NCBI GenBank assembly: GCA_052387115.1
Contig: JBQTJM010000423.1
Coordinates: 1 to 33,839, forward strand
Source of the DNA: JACCXJ01 sp052387115
GTDB lineage: Bacteria > Pseudomonadota > Gammaproteobacteria > JACCXJ01
Length of the DNA stretch: 33,839 nt
Direction: 5' to 3'
Of this stretch, positions 16,295-23,912 are shown one piece after another; the stretch's first letter is position 1, and every line of letters begins with the position of its first letter. The translations under genes and the position numbers were made by a program. The notes beneath the pieces are model-generated. The model saw only the letters and a program-made list of their open reading frames with translations. It did not search any database and was not told where the DNA came from.

Positions 16295-16532
16295 AGGGCA
16301 CGTCGCGCTCGGCCCGGCACGAGTTTTCGGTCCCCGTTGAACAAGTGACCGCGGCCGTTGCGGAACTTCCGGGGTGGAACTTCTCGGGGGGAGGGGTGTC
16401 GTATCAGGCACGTTCGTCGTGAACGTTCCCGCTCTCCCTCCCTGAGCGGGACTGCGAGCCCGGTATCCCCAGCCGGGCGCATCGTTGGCCCCGGTAACGC
16501 TTTCTCCCCTACTTTGTACCGGGGCTTTTTTT
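16295..16532 (+). ncRNA. Possible structured small RNA ending in a terminator
   Basis: Between the promoter candidate and the terminator there are consecutive perfect hairpins: CGTTC/GAACG (16411-16425), CCCGCTC/GAGCGGG (16428-16450) and GCCCGG/CCGGGC (16458-16478), then the terminator stem. No convincing reading frame shares this stretch: the open frame 16147-16422 has no ribosome binding site and no recognisable family. It does not look like tmRNA, RNase P RNA, SRP RNA or 6S RNA. It could be a free-standing small RNA of about 235 nt or an attenuating leader of the cytochrome c4 gene. Confidence 0.4.
16489..16532 (+). terminator. Rho-independent terminator
   Basis: A perfect 8-base stem, CCCCGGTA (16489-16496) with TACCGGGG (16517-16524), is followed by C and seven T (16526-16532). 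No coding gene on the plus strand ends nearby; the nearest, the nuclease, stops 534 bases upstream. The transcript it ends is therefore probably non-coding or a leader. Confidence 0.85.
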
Positions 16533-16611
16533 CGCCCGGAGCGGTTGATCCCCAGGAGCTTCCGGCCCCGTGTCATGGCCATGGCGATCGTGTATCCTGT
16601 CTTGAGCAGAA

Positions 16612-16623
16612 TGACAATTGTCA
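16612..16623. promoter_or_regulatory. Palindrome upstream of cytochrome c4
   Basis: TGACAATTGTCA is a perfect 12-base palindrome ending 26 bases before the cytochrome c4 start, in the place where an operator or promoter would sit. The binding protein is unknown. Confidence 0.4.
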
Positions 16624-16649
16624 CGGGGGAGCCTGCCGGGGGGCGATCG

Positions 16650-17282
16650 ATGATGATGAGATCCGTCTCGTTGCTAGCCTTCATGTTGCTATTGCCGACC
16701 GCGCTGCTGTACGCGGCCCCGGTGGCGAAAAGCCCGGTGGGCGATCCCGCGGCCGGCCAGTCAAAGTCGGCCGTGTGCGCGACCTGCCACGGGGGGACCG
16801 GAAACAGCCTCGCACCGGAGTGGCCCACGCTCGCGGGCCAGCACGCGGAGTATCTCGTCAAGCAGTTGCTGGACCTCAAGTCCGGGGCGCGCAAGAGCCC
16901 GGTCATGGGTCCGATGGCCGAGCCCCTGGGCGAAGCGGACATCGCCGACCTTGCCGCCTACTATACCGGCCAGTCACTCGAGCTCGGTGCCGCCGATGCG
17001 AACCTCGTCAAGACCGGCGAGCGGCTCTATCGGGCCGGAAACCGCGAGCGCGGGCTGCCGGCCTGTATGGCCTGTCATGGGCCGGCCGGTACCGGCAACC
17101 CCGCCGCCGGGTTCCCATCGCTGGGCGGCCAGCACGCGGCCTACACCGCGATCCAACTGCGTGCCTACCGCTCCGGTGAACGCAACAACGATCGGGCGGC
17201 GATGATGCGTCAGATAACGTCCCGGATCACCGACGCGGAGATCGAGGCCGTGTCATCCTATATCCAGGGGCTGTACCGATAG
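16650..17282 (+). CDS. Cytochrome c4 (dihaem)
   Basis: A 210-residue periplasmic dihaem cytochrome. After a signal peptide (SVSLLAFMLLLPTALLYA) there are two similar class I cytochrome c domains with haem motifs CATCH and CMACH. The words PTLAGQHAEYLVKQL and PSLGGQHAAYTAIQLRAYRSG are the paired repeats typical of c4. Axial methionines are likely those in SPVMGPMA and AAMMRQI. It carries electrons to terminal oxidases or other acceptors. Three ATGs in a row allow starts at 16650, 16653 or 16656; a G-rich segment precedes them. The frame is open further upstream, but that part is non-coding leader. dsbA follows after 12 bases, an order common in gammaproteobacteria. Confidence 0.93.
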   Translation: MMMRSVSLLAFMLLLPTALLYAAPVAKSPVGDPAAGQSKSAVCATCHGGTGNSLAPEWPTLAGQHAEYLVKQLLDLKSGARKSPVMGPMAEPLGEADIADLAAYYTGQSLELGAADANLVKTGERLYRAGNRERGLPACMACHGPAGTGNPAAGFPSLGGQHAAYTAIQLRAYRSGERNNDRAAMMRQITSRITDAEIEAVSSYIQGLYR

Positions 17283-17294
17283 GAGGCGAGAGAG

Positions 17295-18059
17295 ATGCGG
17301 CGTAGCGTTTCGTGGGCACTGGCGGCCCAGTTGGCGGCAGGGGTAGCTTTTCTTACGACATTTATGGGGCTGGCCATTGCGGCGGAGACATCCGGGCCTG
17401 AAAAAAACAACGAAGTGGGGACGGTCCAGTCCGGATCGTTCCAAGCGGGAAAACACTACAAGGAGATCGTGCCGCCGCAACCGGTGACCGGAACCGGCAT
17501 CGAGGTCCTGGAGGTGTTTTGGTACGGCTGCCCCCATTGTTATGACTTCGAGCCTACTTTGGCGCGCTGGCAGGCGCGGCAGCCCGAGGACGTCGCCTTT
17601 CGGCGCCTGCCGGCGGTGTTCCGGCCGAGCTGGTACCTGCACGCCAAGGCCTACTACACGGCCGAGGCACTGGGGGTGCTCGATAAGGTACACGCACCGC
17701 TCTTCAAGGCCCTGAACGCGGACAAGAAGACGCTGGACGATGAAACCAGCCTGGCCCAGTTCTTCGGGAGCTTCGGGGTCGACAAGAACGAGTTTTCCCA
17801 GGTCTTCAGTTCCTTCGCGGTCGAGGGCAAGGTCGAACAGGCCAAGCAGGCGATCCAGCGCTTCGGTATCGAGGGCGTGCCGGCGGTGGTCGTGAACGGC
17901 AAATACCTGACCTCCGGATCGATGGCCGGTTCCTATGACGCCGTGCTTACCGTCGTGGATTTCCTGGTCGCCCGGGAGCGCGAGACGCGCGCGGCCCAGG
18001 TGCCTTCGAGGTCCTCGGGGTCTGCGCAGAGCGCGTCCCCCAAGCCCACTTCTCCTTAG
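17295..18059 (+). CDS. dsbA: Thiol:disulfide interchange protein DsbA
   Basis: A 254-residue periplasmic oxidoreductase with a signal peptide (LAAQLAAGVAFLTTFMGLAIAA). The active site is CPHC in FWYGCPHCYDFEP, and the cis-proline loop is GVPAVVVNGKY. It should introduce disulfides into exported proteins, with electrons passing to DsbB. An AGGAGG lies 8 bases before the ATG, overlapping the end of the cytochrome c4 gene, so the two are an operon. The tail after residue 235 is low-complexity and Ser/Pro-rich. It might oxidise the Cys-rich exported proteins encoded at 23 kb, but that is only conjecture. Confidence 0.95.
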   Translation: MRRSVSWALAAQLAAGVAFLTTFMGLAIAAETSGPEKNNEVGTVQSGSFQAGKHYKEIVPPQPVTGTGIEVLEVFWYGCPHCYDFEPTLARWQARQPEDVAFRRLPAVFRPSWYLHAKAYYTAEALGVLDKVHAPLFKALNADKKTLDDETSLAQFFGSFGVDKNEFSQVFSSFAVEGKVEQAKQAIQRFGIEGVPAVVVNGKYLTSGSMAGSYDAVLTVVDFLVARERETRAAQVPSRSSGSAQSASPKPTSP

Positions 18060-18097
18060 CGCGTGGCCCGGCCATAGCCCCGAGCAGGTAGTCCGGA

Positions 18098-19645
18098 TCA
18101 GATGGCGCGCGGGCTGCGGTAGACGAGGAGCACGCTGCCCGGCTCCATAGAGCGATAGGCGGCGGGCCGGTTCCAGTGCCGCAACTGGTTCACGCTGACC
18201 CGGTAGCGGCGTGCGATACGCGGTAACGAATCGCCCGGCTGGATGCGGTGAAGCACGCGCCGGGGTTTAGGAACCACGCTCGTCTCTGCCCCCAGCGCCG
18301 CAGGGGAAGGGATCAGAAGCTCCTGCCCCGGCCGGATCCCGGCCTTGGCTCCCAGCCCATTCGCCTCGCGCAGGGCGGCCAGCGGAACCCGATAGGTCTG
18401 CGAGATGTCCCAGAGCGTGTCACCGGCGCGTACCCGGTGCGTCGTGCCCCTGGACCACCCCGGCACCGCCATGACGGCCAGTCTTCGATCATCGACTCGC
18501 TGGCCCAGGCTCACGTAGCGCCGGGCCCGTGGCAGCGTCTTGCCGGGGTTGTGAGGGCCCCCCTTTATCTTTACGTGGGAATGGCCCGCCAGCCGGCGCC
18601 TGAACGCGGCGGCCCTGTCGACCGGCACGGCCAGCCGGTGGGGACCGGAGGGGGCAGTGATCGACTGTATCAACCCGGGATTCAAACGCCGCATCTCCTC
18701 GACGCTCACACCCGCAAGCTTGGCGGCTTCAGCGAGGCGGATCTGACGACCAACCTCGACCTCGGCGAGGTAGGGTTTGTCCGGAATAGGTCGGAGGCTC
18801 AACTTGTGGCCCGCCGGATTCGCGACGATCTTCGAGACCGCGATCAGCTTGGGGACGAAACCGCGCGTCTCCGCGGGCAACGCTAGCGACCAGAAATCCG
18901 TGCCGCGCCCGGCCCGGCGGTTGCTGGCGATGGCGCGCTCAACCATCCCCTCCCCGCAGTTGTAGGCCGCGAACGCGTTGAGCCAGTCGCCATCGAAGCG
19001 CTCGTGCAGGGCTTCCAGATAATCGAGCGCCGCGTCCGTCGAGGCCAGCACGTCGCGCCGGCCGTCGTACCAGGCGTTCTGCTTGAGCCCGAGGTGACGA
19101 CCGGTGCTTGGGATCAACTGCCAGATCCCCACTGCGTGCCCCGGCGAGCGCGCCTCGGCGCGGTAGGCGCTCTCGACGATGGGCAGGAGCGCGACATCGG
19201 TGGGCATGTCGCGGCGCTCCGCCTCCTCGACGATATGGTGCAGATAAGGCGTCGCGCGCTCGACGATCTGATCGACGAATGCCTGCCGCAGGCCGGGCCA
19301 GCGCACCCTTGCCGCCCGACTGGGGCGCCGGACATCCGCCAGCACGAGACCTTCGCGCACCCGCTCCCAGATATCGCTGCGGTTATGATCGCCGCCTTTT
19401 TCTATTACATTTAGGGTGGTCGGGTCACCGGTAGTGGGCTCCTCGGTCGCGAGCCCCGGGACGTGTCTCGGCTCCGACACCGGCCTTCTAGCGCCGTCCC
19501 CCATGCCCCGAGATCCTGGGTGTCCTTCCAGCGCCCTCCTCGCCGCTCCCCTTTCCGCAACCGGCGGAACCGTCAAACAACCGGCGATAAAGAGCGAGGT
19601 GGACGTGGTTATTAACAGCCGGCAAACGCCGTGTCCCCATCGCAT
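18098..19645 (-). CDS. mltD: Membrane-bound lytic transglycosylase D
   Basis: A 515-residue lipoprotein murein hydrolase. The lipobox is LFIAGC with Cys23 as lipid site. The SLT catalytic domain (about 120-265) carries the catalytic Glu in LPIVESAYRAEA, then GIWQLIPSTGRHLGL and AFAAYNCGEG. Two LysM repeats close the protein, beginning HRVRAGDTLWDIS and HRIQPGDSLPRIA, for peptidoglycan binding. It cleaves the MurNAc-GlcNAc bond to form 1,6-anhydroMurNAc at the outer-membrane face. It is convergent with dsbA (38-base gap, no obvious terminator). Its closeness to gloB and rnhA resembles the E. coli mltD-gloB-yafS-rnhA region. Confidence 0.93.
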   Translation of the reverse strand: MRWGHGVCRLLITTSTSLFIAGCLTVPPVAERGAARRALEGHPGSRGMGDGARRPVSEPRHVPGLATEEPTTGDPTTLNVIEKGGDHNRSDIWERVREGLVLADVRRPSRAARVRWPGLRQAFVDQIVERATPYLHHIVEEAERRDMPTDVALLPIVESAYRAEARSPGHAVGIWQLIPSTGRHLGLKQNAWYDGRRDVLASTDAALDYLEALHERFDGDWLNAFAAYNCGEGMVERAIASNRRAGRGTDFWSLALPAETRGFVPKLIAVSKIVANPAGHKLSLRPIPDKPYLAEVEVGRQIRLAEAAKLAGVSVEEMRRLNPGLIQSITAPSGPHRLAVPVDRAAAFRRRLAGHSHVKIKGGPHNPGKTLPRARRYVSLGQRVDDRRLAVMAVPGWSRGTTHRVRAGDTLWDISQTYRVPLAALREANGLGAKAGIRPGQELLIPSPAALGAETSVVPKPRRVLHRIQPGDSLPRIARRYRVSVNQLRHWNRPAAYRSMEPGSVLLVYRSPRAI

Positions 19646-19821
19646 TAGACGGGATGCTAGGGGGCTTGACCGGTGCTGTCAACCCTTTGGCTCCCCGGCG
19701 ACGGGGCGTCCGGCAGCAACAAACTACTTCCATGAAATATCGCAACCTATTGTTGCCAAGAGAGACCCCTCGGCGATGCCCGCACCAAAGCAGGGCATCA
19801 CCGTCATAAATCGCCTCCTTA

Positions 19822-19860
19822 GATCCCTTCTCCCCGGGAAAGGGCTAGGGCGAGGGGATC
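19822..19860. repeat. REP-like palindromic element
   Basis: GATCCC at 19822 pairs with GGGGATC at 19854 around C-rich and G-rich inner arms (TTCTCCCC; GGGCGAGGGG), in the 240-base gap between gloB and mltD. A related element ending GAGAGGGGATC is at 33673-33718, which suggests a dispersed intergenic repeat family. The rest of the gap shows nothing. Confidence 0.5.
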
Positions 19861-19885
19861 AAGAAAGGGCGATTTGTGACCGTGC

Positions 19886-20647
19886 TCAACACTTGTCCTT
19901 CCATGCCCGCAGCGCTCCGAAGACCTCGACCGGGCTTGCCAGCCGTCTGCCTGCGTGGCGTTCGGCGGCCTCCCGGACGTCAGGAACCTGACAGCGCAGG
20001 AAAGGGTTGGTCTCGGTCTCGGTCGCGAGCGCGGCCGGGACCGTCGGGGCGCCCAGAGCGCGCTGGGACTCGGCAAAGGCCAAACGGCGACCCAGCGCCG
20101 CGTTGCCTGGTTCGACCAAGCGCGCGAACGCCAGGTTGCGTAGTGTGTACTCGTGGCCGCAGTACACGCGGGTCGCCGGGGCCAGCGAGGCCAAGGTCAT
20201 GAGCGAGTCGTACATCTGTACCGCGGTGCCCTCGAAGAGCCGACCGCAGCCCGCGGTGAATAAGGTGTCGCCGCTGAGCAGCCAGCCGTGGCCGTGATAG
20301 GCGATGGCCCCGGCGGTGTGACCAGGGACCGCCAGTGCCCGCATCTCGAGCCCGAGCTCCACGATCTGCAGCGTATCCCCACCCCGCATATCCACGGTCC
20401 GCTCCGGGATCGCCTCCGTAGCGGGGCCATACACGGGCACCTGGTAGCGTCTCTGCAGGTCGGGGATGCCGTTCACGTGGTCCCAGTGGTGGTGGGTCAC
20501 GACGATCCCGACCAATCTGAAGCCGTGACGGTCGATCTCCGCCTGCACCGGCCGGGCATCACCCGGATCGACCACGACCACCGCGCCCGCGGCATGGATC
20601 GCCCAGATATAATTGTCCTTCAAGGCCGGGATCGGGTAGATGTCCAC
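19886..20647 (-). CDS. gloB: Hydroxyacylglutathione hydrolase (glyoxalase II)
   Basis: A 253-residue metallo-beta-lactamase-fold enzyme. It has the metal motif THHHWDHVNG, then AVPGHTAGAIAYHG, LLSGDTLFTAGCGRLFEG, YCGHEYTLRNLAFA and the C-terminal NPFLRC. It hydrolyses S-lactoylglutathione to D-lactate and glutathione, the second step of methylglyoxal detoxification in the cytosol. The start MDIYPIPALKDNYIW is typical. It is divergent from the methyltransferase gene, with a 312-base gap holding one hairpin. Confidence 0.95.
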   Translation of the reverse strand: MDIYPIPALKDNYIWAIHAAGAVVVVDPGDARPVQAEIDRHGFRLVGIVVTHHHWDHVNGIPDLQRRYQVPVYGPATEAIPERTVDMRGGDTLQIVELGLEMRALAVPGHTAGAIAYHGHGWLLSGDTLFTAGCGRLFEGTAVQMYDSLMTLASLAPATRVYCGHEYTLRNLAFARLVEPGNAALGRRLAFAESQRALGAPTVPAALATETETNPFLRCQVPDVREAAERHAGRRLASPVEVFGALRAWKDKC

Positions 20648-20714
20648 CGCAGGGTTGCGTCGGTGTGGTCAGGTCGACTCGCGACGGGGTATTCTAGCCC
20701 GGCGGGGCTCGACG

Positions 20715-20749
20715 CATCTTGATATCCCCCCCGGAAGCGGGTCAAGATG
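20715..20749. promoter_or_regulatory. Inverted repeat between gloB and the methyltransferase gene
   Basis: CATCTTGA (20715-20722) and TCAAGATG (20742-20749) are perfect 8-base arms with a possible inner CCCG/CGGG stem. No T-run follows, so it is more likely an operator or RNA structure in the shared divergent promoter region than a terminator. I see nothing else in 20648-20959. Confidence 0.4.
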
Positions 20750-20959
20750 AGGGGACTTGAAGGCACATGAACCATCTCGCAGGGCACCGGGCACGTCGAC
20801 GAGCTACGGCCCAGCCAGCCTCTTTTGAGCCCCCGTCATGCCCGGCTTCGTCTCCTGGACGGGCAGCGCTCGACGCGAGATCGGCCACAGGCGCCGCGTC
20901 GGGGAACCGCGATGCCGTGCCGGCACGGGGACCGCGCTAATGGAGCCCAGAGGAGTCAG

Positions 20960-21751
20960 ATGGCCGCGCCCCCGAGAGTAGCCGGCGACTGCGTACCGAT
21001 GGCACCCACCTCGGAAAACGCTCAGCGCTCGGTTCGGGCCCGTGTCATCGAATGGTTCGGGGGCTATCTCGGGGAGGCCCTGCTCCAGACGGAGCGAGCG
21101 GAGATCAACCAGGTTCTGCCTGATCTGTTCGGTTACCATATCGTGCAGCTCGGCGTGCGCGGACCGGACGACCTCCTGGGCTCGAGTCGTATTTCTCACC
21201 GTGTGGTAATTGACATCGGCCCCGTTCCGGGGACCCCGCCGCGGCACCCGGTGTGCGTCCCGCACGCGCTGCCGATCGCCTCGAACGGCATCGATGTGAT
21301 GGTGGTTCCCCATGTCCTCGAATTCGAGCCCGAGGCCTTCGCCGTATTACTAGAGGCCGAACGGGTGCTCATCGGCGAAGGGATGCTCGTCATCCTGGGA
21401 TTCCATCCCTGGAGCCTATGGGGCCTCTGGCGTTTTCTCTTCGGCAGCCCCGGGCGTGTCCCCTGGTGTGGCCGCTTCATCGCCCCGGGCCGGGTGCGAA
21501 GCTGGTTGGCCGATCTGGGTTTCGAGGTCTTGCGCACGCGGGGTTTCTATTTTCGCCCGCCTCTCGCGGACGTCGGCAGCGTACACCGCTTTATGTTCCT
21601 GGACCGATTCGGGGCGCGCTGTTGGCCCTACTTCGGCGGCGCCTACCTGATCCTGGCCAAGAAGCGGGTTGTAGCGCTGACCCCGATCGTGCCGAGCTGG
21701 CGACGTACCCTGGTCCCGAACGGCGCACCGGAGGCCGGCGCGCACGGTTGA
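20960..21751 (+). CDS. Class I SAM-dependent methyltransferase, YafS-like
   Basis: A 263-residue protein resembling E. coli YafS, which also lies between gloB and rnhA. Seen are VIEWFGGYLGEALLQTER near the start, HALPIASNGIDVMVVPHVLEF (the post-SAM-site region) and ERVLIGEGMLVILGFHPWSLWGLW. The glycine-rich SAM loop is weak (VVQLGVRGPDD-like), so methyl transfer is inferred from family only and the substrate is unknown. The start at ATG 20960 is supported by AGAGGAG four bases upstream; the open frame back to 20825 lacks such support. rnhA starts 18 bases after the stop. Confidence 0.8.
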   Translation: MAAPPRVAGDCVPMAPTSENAQRSVRARVIEWFGGYLGEALLQTERAEINQVLPDLFGYHIVQLGVRGPDDLLGSSRISHRVVIDIGPVPGTPPRHPVCVPHALPIASNGIDVMVVPHVLEFEPEAFAVLLEAERVLIGEGMLVILGFHPWSLWGLWRFLFGSPGRVPWCGRFIAPGRVRSWLADLGFEVLRTRGFYFRPPLADVGSVHRFMFLDRFGARCWPYFGGAYLILAKKRVVALTPIVPSWRRTLVPNGAPEAGAHG

Positions 21752-21769
21752 AACCACTTGCGGCCCGAT

Positions 21770-22225
21770 ATGACAGAGACGGCAGTCGAGATCTATACCG
21801 ACGGTGCCTGCCGGGGCAACCCGGGACCCGGCGGGTGGGGGCTGGTGCTGCGTTACGGGGGGCGCGAACAGAGCCTGTACGGCGGGGAGGCGCACACCAC
21901 CAACAACCGCATGGAGCTGATGGCGGCCATCCAGGGACTCGAGACCCTGAGCCGTCCGTGCCGGGTGCGCGTGACGACCGATTCGCAGTATGTCAAGAAA
22001 GGGCTGACCGAATGGCTGCCGCGCTGGCAGCGGCGCGGATGGCTGACCGCGGACAAGCAGCCGGTCAAGAACGTGGACCTCTGGCAGCGCCTGGCACGTG
22101 CCGCGGCGCCCCATGAGGTCCACTGGCAATGGGTGAAAGGCCACGCCGGCCACCCCGAGAACGAGCGCGCCGATGCTTTGGCGCGGCGCGCCATCGACGA
22201 GCTTCGGGGCGCCGGGCGGCCATAG
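21770..22225 (+). CDS. rnhA: Ribonuclease HI
   Basis: A 151-residue enzyme that cuts RNA in RNA-DNA hybrids. The DEDD active site is complete: Asp in EIYTDGACRGNPGPGGWG, Glu in NNRMELMAAI, Asp in VTTDSQYVKKG and Asp in NERADALA. The basic handle region LPRWQRRGWLTADKQPVKN is also present. An in-frame TTG at 21758 exists, but ATG 21770 gives the usual start. In E. coli dnaQ is the divergent neighbour; here a DUF2442 gene lies downstream instead. Confidence 0.96.
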   Translation: MTETAVEIYTDGACRGNPGPGGWGLVLRYGGREQSLYGGEAHTTNNRMELMAAIQGLETLSRPCRVRVTTDSQYVKKGLTEWLPRWQRRGWLTADKQPVKNVDLWQRLARAAAPHEVHWQWVKGHAGHPENERADALARRAIDELRGAGRP

Positions 22226-22300
22226 ACGGTTGTCACTCTAATAAAGCAACACCAACCTGCCGAAACATGAAACCGTGTAGTCCATTAAAGGACCAGTGAC

Positions 22301-22336
22301 ATGGTGACGTGCAAAATCTGTGGTGAGGAAAGATGA
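22301..22336 (+). CDS. Possible 11-residue leader peptide
   Basis: ATG 22301 opens a frame of 11 codons with a CxxC pair (TCKICGEE) and stops one base before the DUF2442 start. AAAGGA lies at a suitable distance upstream. It could be a translational coupler for the next gene or a chance frame; the evidence is weak. Confidence 0.2.
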   Translation: MVTCKICGEER

Positions 22337-22337
22337 G

Positions 22338-22619
22338 ATGTTTCTTCACGTAATCGAAGCAAGGTATATAGCGGGCTACAAGGTGGAGGTATCGTTCAAT
22401 GACGGAAGAAAGGGAACCGTTGACTTGTCAGCGGCCTTGAAAGGTCCAGTATTCGAGCCATTAAGGGATCTGTCAGCATTTTCTCAGCTACGAGTAGATG
22501 AAGAACTAGAAACAATAGTATGGCCAAATGGCGCGGATCTCGCGCCAGAATACGTGTACTTTCTAGCTTTCAAGAGCAGTCCCGACTTGCAGGCGCAGTT
22601 CAGGAAGTGGGGCGCTTAA
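22338..22619 (+). CDS. DUF2442 domain protein
   Basis: A 93-residue protein with the DUF2442 pattern: VIEARYIAGYKVEVSFNDG, then TVDLSAAL and IVWPNGADLAPEYVY. Such proteins often occur with a DUF4160 protein and are suspected toxin-antitoxin components; no DUF4160 partner is visible here. The start ATG 22338 follows GAGGAAAG; upstream in-frame GTGs exist at 22320 and 22323. Codon use is clearly more A/T-rich than in rnhA, which suggests recent transfer. The function is unknown. Confidence 0.75.
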   Translation: MFLHVIEARYIAGYKVEVSFNDGRKGTVDLSAALKGPVFEPLRDLSAFSQLRVDEELETIVWPNGADLAPEYVYFLAFKSSPDLQAQFRKWGA

Positions 22620-22973
22620 CAACGCGGCGGGGTCACGGCCGCAACGTTCGCTACTCATTCGTCCGGCACGCAAGGACGCCCCATGGCAGCTGAAGCCGGC
22701 GCCGAAGGATGACATCCACCAAATGCCCACCGGCCGCCGAGTCTTTGAGCGCCGCGTCGAGGACGAAGTACAGGGCGGATCAGGATATTGCGCAGCATGC
22801 CGCCGCGCTGCTCGAAGGGCAGGAGGTCGCGCCGGCTCGGATCGGGCAGAAAGCCGCCTCTCTGCCAATCGCCTACCACCCATGTGGATCTCTGCGCTGT
22901 GGAACCAAGGGCGTCGGTTGAAGAACCGTGGAATGGGAGCAAAATTAGAAACATGTTTGGCCAGGTCTCCCCC
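22620..22973. other. No supported gene
   Basis: Several short frames on both strands cross this 354-base stretch (for example 22655-23029 minus and 22723-22977 plus), but none has a recognisable domain, ribosome binding site or conserved pattern. It may be a relic of inserted DNA; I see no inverted repeats bounding it. Confidence 0.5.
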
Positions 22974-23336
22974 ATGACCCGTCTCCGCACCGCCATCGGC
23001 CGGTTGGTCCTCATCGCCCTCGTGATCACGGCGTCACCGGGCCTGGGCGGCGTGCTGTATCAAAGCTGTCCTGCGGGCTGCTGCACGCCCTACGGCGAAG
23101 AGACGGGTTGCATGGGGAACGCTGCGGCCGAGGCCGCCTCCGAGGCTCGGGATTGCAGTTGCCAGGGCACCTGCGACAACGGCTGCTCGGAGTGCGCGTA
23201 TTTCCACGCCAGCGTCACCGAACCGCTCCGATCGTCACCCCGGGTCGCCTGCCGGTTTTCCGCAGACCCCCCTGTCGCCCACCTCATCGGTCATCCCTCG
23301 CGCTACTACCGTCCCCCTCCCGTAACCTCCACCTAG
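22974..23336 (+). CDS. Small exported Cys-rich protein A
   Basis: A 120-residue protein with a basic start (MTRLRTAIGR), a hydrophobic signal or anchor, and a mature part with ten Cys. The framework is YQSCPAGCC, eight residues, Cys, a 14-residue spacer, then DCSCQGTCDNGCSECAYFHA. Nine of the Cys align exactly with the paralogue encoded at 23547-23912, and both end with a GHP....RPP tail. I know no named family with this pattern. The Cys density and His suggest binding of soft metals, or a set of disulfides. It lies about 1.6 kb upstream of a Cu(I)/Ag(I)-type efflux operon on the same strand. An alternative ATG at 22953 would add seven residues. Confidence 0.7.
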   Translation: MTRLRTAIGRLVLIALVITASPGLGGVLYQSCPAGCCTPYGEETGCMGNAAAEAASEARDCSCQGTCDNGCSECAYFHASVTEPLRSSPRVACRFSADPPVAHLIGHPSRYYRPPPVTST

Positions 23337-23546
23337 ACCCGATCGCGGGCGGTCTCCGCCACGCGTTTAGCGTGTGGTAGCCACGCCTCGTCGTGGGATT
23401 TCAGTGACGTCAACTGAATCCGATCGCGCGACACCTCGTCGGCGGGCCCGTGCAGGCCCTCGCCACCGCCGGGGGCCGTCCCGTTCACGCACCGGGCCGC
23501 ATGCTCGACCCGGAACTGTAGGCGCCGCATAAGGTCCCAGTTTGTC

Positions 23547-23912
23547 GTGAAGCCCCGGATCTTCATCGTTTATCTGCTATTCCTGGCCCTCGCGAGCACT
23601 TGGTCGAGCGGCTTTGGCGGGCCCGTGTACCAAGCCTGTCCGGCGCAGTGCTGCGCGCCCGAGGCCGATCCGTCCGGGTGCTCCGATGCCCCTGAGGGAG
23701 AGGTCCAGGCGACCGCCGAGACCTCAAAGACCGAGGATTGTACTTGCAACAGCACCTGCGACAGCGCTTGCTCGGAGTGTGCATACTTCCATGCGGCTGT
23801 GATTCAGGGCCTCGGTGACTCTGCTCTTCCTGCCCCCGATCTTCCCTTCAGCGAAACGAGTGGGTCCCTCCAGGGCCACCCGTTCCCAAGCCTTCGCCCA
23901 CCCAACAGTTAG
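23547..23912 (+). CDS. Small exported Cys-rich protein B (paralogue of A)
   Basis: A 121-residue protein with a hydrophobic N-terminus (IFIVYLLFLALASTW). The mature part has nine Cys in the same framework as protein A: YQACPAQCC, eight residues, Cys, a 19-residue acidic spacer, then DCTCNSTCDSACSECAYFHA. The spacer (EGEVQATAETSKTED) differs in length and sequence from A, so the pair is an old duplication in which the Cys pattern was kept. GTG 23547 is the probable start; no earlier in-frame start is visible. The 210 bases before it hold no supported gene. Role unknown: periplasmic metal binding linked to the adjacent efflux system is inferred from Cys content and position only. Confidence 0.7.
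   Translation: MKPRIFIVYLLFLALASTWSSGFGGPVYQACPAQCCAPEADPSGCSDAPEGEVQATAETSKTEDCTCNSTCDSACSECAYFHAAVIQGLGDSALPAPDLPFSETSGSLQGHPFPSLRPPNS

Noticed and set aside
16147..16422. 91-codon plus-strand frame
   Set aside because: No ribosome binding site, no family, and it overlaps the DnaA-like repeats, promoter candidate and first hairpin; chance frame more likely, though not excluded.
22655..23029. 124-codon minus-strand frame
   Set aside because: It crosses the start of the first Cys-rich gene and has no recognised domain or start signal.
23333..23566. 77-codon minus-strand frame between the Cys-rich genes
   Set aside because: No recognisable domain, and it overlaps the start of the second Cys-rich gene.
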